Source of the DNA: JAENVT01 sp031412355
GTDB lineage: Bacteria; Actinomycetota; Acidimicrobiia; Acidimicrobiales; Ilumatobacteraceae
NCBI GenBank assembly: GCA_031412355.1
Contig: JANOCR010000378.1
Span: 1 to 10,137 of the forward strand
Direction of reading: 5' to 3'
Length of the DNA stretch: 10,137 bases
Part shown: in pieces, positions 7,151-10,137 of the stretch
Numbering within the stretch: position 1 is the stretch's first letter
Layout: every line of letters begins with the position of its first letter
Position numbers and translations under genes: made by a program
Notes under the pieces: model-generated
Databases searched by the model: none
What the model saw: only the letters and a program-made list of their open reading frames with translations
Told to the model about the DNA's origin: nothing

Positions 7151-7180
7151 TCAGAACAGCGAGTCCCGCACCCGCGGCTC
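7151..7180 (-). repeat. Short degenerate copy of the DprA-like gene's 3' end
   Basis: On the minus strand this 30-nt stretch reads EPRVRDSLF-stop and matches the end of the DprA-like gene (8867-8896, EPKVQGSLF-stop) at 23 of 30 bases, including 12 identical bases at the stop-codon end. The similarity ends at both borders. It lies directly after the toxin-like gene's stop and is not expressed as a gene of its own. It may be a relic of a second copy of that gene end, or chance similarity of a common gene tail. Confidence 0.4.
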
Positions 7181-7484
7181 AGTTGTCGCCTCGGTGGAGG
7201 TCGATGGTGAGCCAGAATGCATCGACGATGTCAGCTTCCAACGCGGTGTAAATGGCGAATCGCTGTACGAGGATCCCGGACCCGATGTAGACCCGGACAT
7301 CCGGGTCGTCAGTGGCGAGTGTGTTGTTTTCATAGTCCACGGCAAGTCGGTCTCGAACGGCGGGCAGGTCGAGCAGAAGAAAGTCTGTGACTGAAGGTGT
7401 TCCGTCGGCACCACGCTCGCTCGGAAGGAGGGTGTCGATGCGGTCGAAGAATTCCTCGGTAAAGCGGACTTGGCGTTCAGGCAC
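7179..7484 (-). CDS. Putative toxin of a small type II toxin-antitoxin-like pair
   Basis: The protein has 101 residues with the start taken at the GTG at 7484, which overlaps the stop of the upstream gene by 8 nt (translational coupling). The pattern is RelE/ParE-like: an initial strand and helix (RQVRFTEEFFDRIDTLLP, 4-21), a helical middle (VTDFLLLDLPAVRDRLAVDYE, 32-52), then strands VRVYIGSGILVQRFAIYTAL (63-82) and IVDAFWLTIDL (86-96). Small proteins beginning 'V-F-T-E-F-F-x-R-L/I-D-x-L-L-P' that occur behind a 60-residue partner are familiar to me from actinobacteria, but I cannot name the family with certainty. A longer frame reaches an ATG at 7556, but that part is inside the upstream gene and has no coding character. 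If it is a toxin, an RNase/ribosome or gyrase target would be expected from the fold; no catalytic residues can be assigned. Confidence 0.6.
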   Translation of the reverse strand: MPERQVRFTEEFFDRIDTLLPSERGADGTPSVTDFLLLDLPAVRDRLAVDYENNTLATDDPDVRVYIGSGILVQRFAIYTALEADIVDAFWLTIDLHRGDN

Positions 7485-7659
7485 GCTGGCGACGTTGCTG
7501 ACCGAGCTCTGTAGCGATGGCAAGTACCTCTGACCGGAACGGCTCTGGCACCTCATCCCAGGATCGTGTCGTTGCTGCAGCGACGGCGTCAGCGCGTTCC
7601 TGCGGAGTCATCTTGTCCATTTCAGCTGCTGTGATGATGGTCTTGGCATCGTCGGCCAT
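7477..7659 (-). CDS. Putative antitoxin-like small protein
   Basis: The protein has 60 residues: acidic N-terminus, ITAAEMDKMTPQERADAVAAA (9-29), SWDEVPEPFRSEVL (33-46) and a basic tail GQQRRQRA (53-60). The size, the helix-linker-helix appearance, the position first in the pair and the 8-nt overlap with the next gene all fit an antitoxin that is co-translated with its toxin. No classical DNA-binding domain (RHH, HTH, AbrB) is evident, so its regulation and binding mode are open. The ATG at 7659 is supported by a TAGAGT box at exactly leaderless distance; there is no Shine-Dalgarno sequence. It could instead be an unrelated conserved small gene. Confidence 0.6.
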   Translation of the reverse strand: MADDAKTIITAAEMDKMTPQERADAVAAATTRSWDEVPEPFRSEVLAIATELGQQRRQRA

Positions 7660-7665
7660 GAAGCA

Positions 7666-7671
7666 ACTCTA
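7666..7671 (-). promoter_or_regulatory. -10 hexamer for a leaderless TA-like operon transcript
   Basis: TAGAGT on the minus strand ends 6 nt before the ATG at 7659, so the mRNA would start at the A of the start codon. It has the same geometry as the box ahead of the SLOG-patatin gene. No convincing -35 was found. Confidence 0.45.
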
Positions 7672-7722
7672 CTGTGCCGTCGTCGGTCCCAAGGCCCACT
7701 TCCGGCTGCTCAGCGCTTTGCG

Positions 7723-7754
7723 ACACTCCCCAGCCGAGTACACCCAGGGAGTGT
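7723..7754. repeat. 8-bp inverted repeat upstream of the TA-like pair
   Basis: ACACTCCC (7723-7730) and GGGAGTGT (7747-7754) are perfect arms separated by 16 nt. They lie about 50-85 bp upstream of the TAGAGT box of the TA-like operon and upstream of the Excalibur fragment. It could be an operator half-site pair for a dimeric regulator or a hairpin. There is no U-tract. Confidence 0.4.
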
Positions 7755-7805
7755 GGCCGACCGTGGTCGCGAGGCTGTTCCGGGCGTCCGTGCGTGGGAT
7801 GGAGG

Positions 7806-8009
7806 ATGGTGCCGCTCGAGCCGCTCCCGGTGTCGACCCCGTCTGTCCCGTCATCCCCAGCCGCAGCACCCTCTGATCCACCGGACTCAGACGTGTACTA
7901 CCAGAACTGCACTGCGGCCCGCGCCGCTGGTGCAGCGCCCATCCAGATCGGTGAACCGGGCTATCGAAACGCGCTCGATCGCGACAACGATGGCGTCGCT
8001 TGCGAATGA
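7806..8009 (+). CDS. Excalibur calcium-binding domain fragment, N-terminus uncertain
   Basis: The last 39 residues are an Excalibur domain: DVYYQNCTAARAAG, then IGEPGYRNALDRDNDGVACE, with the DxDxDG-like calcium loop (D-R-D-N-D-G) and the two cysteines. A Pro/Ser/Ala-rich linker (PSVPSSPAAAPSDPPDSD) precedes it in frame. Excalibur domains normally sit at the C-terminus of exported proteins, but no signal peptide or membrane segment is found in this frame or in the two other plus-strand frames upstream (the frame is open to 7674). The ATG at 7806 follows GGAGG too closely to be a good ribosome-binding site. It therefore looks like a gene that has lost its 5' part, keeping domain and linker; a start further upstream near 7674 is possible but has no coding character. 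The domain is certain; expression is doubtful. Confidence 0.55.
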   Translation: MVPLEPLPVSTPSVPSSPAAAPSDPPDSDVYYQNCTAARAAGAAPIQIGEPGYRNALDRDNDGVACE

Positions 8010-8166
8010 CCGCGCGGGCGGTGAGGGTCTGCTCAGCTGCCAACGCTGGACATATTTCTACTCTAAACATTTGAGAGTAGAAGAGAGTTGCACTGCAGAG
8101 CGAGATCGCAGGAGTCGGCCGACTGGCCCGAGCGGTCAGTTGTCGTCCGAGTGCTAAGAACTTGGC
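8010..8166. other. Gene-free stretch between Excalibur fragment and ankyrin gene
   Basis: I see no coding character in these 157 bases on either strand. They hold the AT-rich inverted repeat (8056-8082), and TAAGAA just before the ankyrin start. A minus-strand open frame across it is a shadow without codon-position bias. Confidence 0.6.
8056..8082. promoter_or_regulatory. 9-bp perfect inverted repeat in AT-rich leader of the ankyrin gene
   Basis: TTCTACTCT (8056-8064) and AGAGTAGAA (8074-8082) are perfect 9-nt arms around the loop AAACATTTG. The segment is clearly AT-richer than its surroundings and lies 84-111 bp upstream of the ankyrin start, in the otherwise gene-free stretch 8010-8166. 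It has no U-tract, so an operator or a hairpin in RNA is more likely than a terminator. Confidence 0.5.
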
Positions 8167-8766
8167 ATGGACGCCAACCTCGACCCCAATGCTGAACTCC
8201 TCGACGCGGCGGCGGCAGGCGACGCCGACCGAGTCACGGCAGCGCTGCAGAACGGCGCCGAGATCGAGTCCCGTGACGATCACGAACGCACTGCTCTGCT
8301 TCTGGCGGCGACGCACGACCAGGTCGATGTTGCTCGCGTTCTGATCGCCAACGGTGCCGACCCGGATGCACTCGACGACCGCCACGACACGCCGTGGCTC
8401 GTCACCGGTGTCACCGGCAGCGTGGCGATGCTCGAGGTGCTCCTACCGGCCAAGCCGGACCTCACCGTCCGAAACCGGTTCGGCGGTGTTGCCGTCATCC
8501 CGGCCAGCCATCGCGGCCACGTCGACTACGTGCGCCGCGTGGTGCAGACCGACATCGACATCAACCACGTCAACGACCCCGGCTGGACCGCGCTGCTGGA
8601 AGCCGTGATCCTCGGCGATGGCAGCGAGCGTTACCAACAGATCGTGCAGATCCTGCTCGACGCCGGCGCCGATCCAAACATCGCCGACAACGAGGGCGTC
8701 ACGCCGCTGGAACACGCTCGAGCCAACGGTTACGTCGAGATCGTAAGCATCCTCACACCGTCGTAG
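8167..8766 (+). CDS. Ankyrin-repeat protein
   Basis: The protein has 199 residues made almost entirely of ankyrin repeats: about 7-38 (LLDAAAAGDADRVTAALQNGAEI), 39-72 (RTALLLAATHDQVDVARVLIANGADPDALD), 73-104 (degenerate), 105-137 (ASHRGHVDYVRRVV), 138-174 (GWTALLEAV...QILLDAGADPNIAD) and 175-199 (GVTPLEHARANGYVEIVSIL). The consensus TALxxA and VxxLLxxGADPN are kept in most units. There is no signal peptide and no catalytic domain, so it is probably a cytosolic protein-binding scaffold or an immunity-like partner; its partner is unknown. The start at 8167 is the first ATG of the frame. No Shine-Dalgarno sequence is present; TAAGAA lies 6 nt before the ATG, near the leaderless position but missing the final T. 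It is convergent with the DprA-like gene, 100 bp apart. Confidence 0.9.
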   Translation: MDANLDPNAELLDAAAAGDADRVTAALQNGAEIESRDDHERTALLLAATHDQVDVARVLIANGADPDALDDRHDTPWLVTGVTGSVAMLEVLLPAKPDLTVRNRFGGVAVIPASHRGHVDYVRRVVQTDIDINHVNDPGWTALLEAVILGDGSERYQQIVQILLDAGADPNIADNEGVTPLEHARANGYVEIVSILTPS

Positions 8767-8775
8767 TCCCACGTT

Positions 8776-8793
8776 GGCGGAATTTGATCCGCC
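8776..8793. terminator. Possible bidirectional hairpin between convergent genes
   Basis: GGCGGA-ATTTGA-TCCGCC is a perfect 6-bp stem with a 6-nt loop, 9 nt after the ankyrin stop and between it and the convergent DprA-like gene (which ends at 8867). It has no U-tract on either strand. Its position fits a terminator, at least for the plus-strand gene. Confidence 0.4.
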
Positions 8794-8866
8794 GGCTCTC
8801 GGGATCACGCGGCGGCGTTGTTCGCGCGTTCCGGTGAACATGAGCACGCCCGCCGGTCGGGTCACG

Positions 8867-9802
8867 TCAGAACAGCGAACCTTGCACCTTCGGTTCGATG
8901 GGCTCCTTCGCTGCGATCTCGAGCACATAGTGCACGTCGGTGATGGGCGTGCCTCCGAGCGCCACGAGCGCAGCGTTGCCCGGGCCCTCACCGTCACCCG
9001 ACCAGATCGCTACAGGCCCGAAGCCTCGGCGAATTGCTTCCTTTGCACCCTCCCAGGTTCCGCCCGACCCGTTGTCGGAGCACACCACGAGCGTGACGTC
9101 GGCCAGGCCGTACACGATCTTGTTGCGCCCCATCGCGTTGCCGGCGGTGAACCGCATGCCGGGGGCGTAGGGGCTAGCGATACACAGTTCGCCAGCGTGG
9201 ACTCTGCGCCTGACCTCGGGGCTCCGTGCGGCAACACGAAGTCCTTCGGCAGGAACCCCGACGACGGCGCCACCACCATCAAGAGCCCCCGCCATCGATT
9301 CCTGGTCGATACCGCGGGCGAGGCCGCTGATCACGGGTACGCCCGCGTCGACAGCGACTCGAGCAGCAGAGCGGGCGACCTCGAGCGCGGCGGGATTGGC
9401 GTCGCGTGAACCCACCACACCGAGCCCGCCAGCAGAGAGCCATTCGGTCGGGCCGGCAACCGATAAAAAACTCGGACAGGTCGTGCCCAGGCGATCGATC
9501 AGTCGCTGCGGGAAGGCAGTGTCGAAGGTCGACAGCAGTGCCATGCCCTCCTCTTCCAGACGTTCCCGCTCGTATGCGAAGGCCGTCGTTGCAGCGAGCA
9601 GAGTGGTGATCCGTTCGGCTTCGACAGCGTCACCGTCGAGCAATTCAGTGACCCCGGCCTCGTCGGATTCGAGCAAGATGCCGAGGTCGGCAACCTTCGC
9701 CACGAGTGCCCAGTACTCGCCCGCGCTGAGCGGTTTCGCTCCGACGTCGACCAGGCGATTGGTAAGCAGCAAGGCCGCAAGGGATGCCTCGGACACGATC
9801 AC
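8867..9802 (-). CDS. Divergent DprA-like (SLOG) protein with C-terminal clamp-like tail
   Basis: The protein has 311 residues. Residues 1-120 are helical; 125-260 form a DprA-type Rossmann/SLOG domain: GVVGSRD (128-134), VISGLARGIDQESMAGAL (157-174), an SxxAPGMRF region (210-218), GRNKIVYGLAD (225-235) and VVCSDNGSGGTWEGAKEAI (239-257). DprA binds ssDNA and loads RecA during transformation. This member differs from classical DprA in lacking the His of GIDxxAH (here GIDQESM) and in its short N-terminus. It ends in QGSLF (307-311), which resembles the pentapeptide that binds the DNA-polymerase sliding clamp. The start at 9802 gives a 4-nt GTGA overlap with the RecQ-type gene upstream, with GGGGAGAG ahead of it; the GTG at 9796 is the alternative. 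The pairing suggests a joint role in DNA processing or in sensing and handling foreign DNA, rather than in natural competence alone. Confidence 0.85.
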   Translation of the reverse strand: MIVSEASLAALLLTNRLVDVGAKPLSAGEYWALVAKVADLGILLESDEAGVTELLDGDAVEAERITTLLAATTAFAYERERLEEEGMALLSTFDTAFPQRLIDRLGTTCPSFLSVAGPTEWLSAGGLGVVGSRDANPAALEVARSAARVAVDAGVPVISGLARGIDQESMAGALDGGGAVVGVPAEGLRVAARSPEVRRRVHAGELCIASPYAPGMRFTAGNAMGRNKIVYGLADVTLVVCSDNGSGGTWEGAKEAIRRGFGPVAIWSGDGEGPGNAALVALGGTPITDVHYVLEIAAKEPIEPKVQGSLF

Positions 9803-10137
9803 GAGTCTCTCCCCATGGTCGACGCAAGGGCAAGCGGGAAAACTTCGCCTGTTCCAGCGAGTCGCAGAAGCCTGGCGATCTCCGTAAACGTCCATCGAGA
9901 ATCGACCAGATCGTCGATGAGGAAGAGCGGGCCCGGACGCACGGCGTCGCTGACCTCGAATGCCCCATCGACATTCGCGTGCTGATGAGCGCTGTTCTGC
10001 ATGCCCTTCTGCTGAGGCGTATTTCGAATCTTGCGGACCACGTCGAGCACCGGTAGGTCGACTGCTGCACCGATCCGAGCCGCTAGGTCGGCGACGAGCA
10101 GGGGATGGCGCAGCGATGGGACGAACGCGATCCATGT
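9799..10137 (-). CDS. C-terminal phosphoribosyltransferase domain, probably of a RecQ-type helicase (5' part outside window)
   Basis: The last 112 residues of a longer protein are present, open to the window edge. They form a type I PRTase/ComF-like fold: FVPSLRHPLLVADLAARIG (5-23 from the edge), VVRKIRNTPQQKGMQN (33-48), and the PRPP-loop segment PLFLIDDLVDSRWTFTEIARLL (70-91) with the DD...DSRWT signature. Domains with this 'DDxxDSRWT' loop are known to me at the C-terminus of RecQ-family ATP-dependent helicases in actinobacteria, next to DprA-like genes; the helicase part itself is not in the window, so RecQ is an inference and a stand-alone ComF-like protein is not excluded. The gene ends in TGA overlapping the DprA-like GTG, which indicates an operon. 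Confidence 0.75.
   Translation of the reverse strand, partial: TWIAFVPSLRHPLLVADLAARIGAAVDLPVLDVVRKIRNTPQQKGMQNSAHQHANVDGAFEVSDAVRPGPLFLIDDLVDSRWTFTEIARLLRLAGTGEVFPLALASTMGRDS

Noticed and set aside
7669..8385. 238-codon minus-strand open frame
   Set aside because: It lies opposite the Excalibur domain and the start of the ankyrin gene, both with clear motifs; no motif on the minus strand.
8774..9409. 211-codon plus-strand open frame after the ankyrin gene
   Set aside because: It is a shadow of the DprA-like gene, whose GRNKIVYGLAD and SGLARGID motifs are on the minus strand.
9803..10135. Extended N-terminus (to 422 residues) for the DprA-like protein
   Set aside because: This part is antiparallel-free but out of frame with the PRTase domain, which is the real coding frame here; the extension is Arg/Ser-rich noise.
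1..10137. tRNA genes, CRISPR array, transposase or integrase
   Set aside because: I looked for T-loop-like sequences, regularly spaced repeats and transposase motifs on both strands and found none.

Overview
The window is high-GC DNA with GTG starts, at least two apparently leaderless genes (a TANNNT hexamer ending 6 nt before the start codon), a 13E12/DUF222-type HNH endonuclease and a RecQ-PRTase/DprA-like pair. Together these suggest an actinomycete. An Acidimicrobiia (Ilumatobacter-like) source would fit, but that is a guess from style rather than an alignment. No tRNA, rRNA, CRISPR array, transposase or integrase was recognised.

Layout. Minus strand, 1-4483 (read right to left): a serine protease of the trypsin/V8 fold (4483-3377), a DUF222/HNH endonuclease (3308-1881), a NERD-domain protein overlapping its end (1954-1394), a broken membrane-anchored FxLYD-like gene (1393-956), and a gene that leaves the window at its 3' end, joining an N-terminal SLOG-like nucleotide-binding domain to a patatin phospholipase (909-1). 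Plus strand, 4594-7134: a large SEC-C zinc-motif protein divergent from the protease. Then come a small toxin-antitoxin-like pair on the minus strand (7659-7179), an Excalibur-domain fragment (7806-8009, +), an ankyrin-repeat protein (8167-8766, +), and on the minus strand a divergent DprA-like protein (9802-8867) coupled to the C-terminal phosphoribosyltransferase domain of what is probably a RecQ-family helicase (9799-10137, cut by the window edge).

Reading. The gene content (predicted sensor-phospholipase, two nuclease-like proteins, a protease without a signal peptide, a TA-like pair, RecQ/DprA, broken genes) resembles an accessory or defence-type region. The strongest candidate for an under-described system is the SLOG-patatin fusion: nucleotide-ligand sensing and membrane-lipid hydrolysis would be combined in one polypeptide. 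The RecQ-PRTase/DprA-like pair is the second; its DprA-like member ends in a sequence resembling a sliding-clamp-binding peptide. A short copy of that gene end lies 1.7 kb away at 7151-7180, which hints that the TA/Excalibur/ankyrin block was inserted or rearranged beside it. All functions are inferred from motifs read by eye; no database search was possible.
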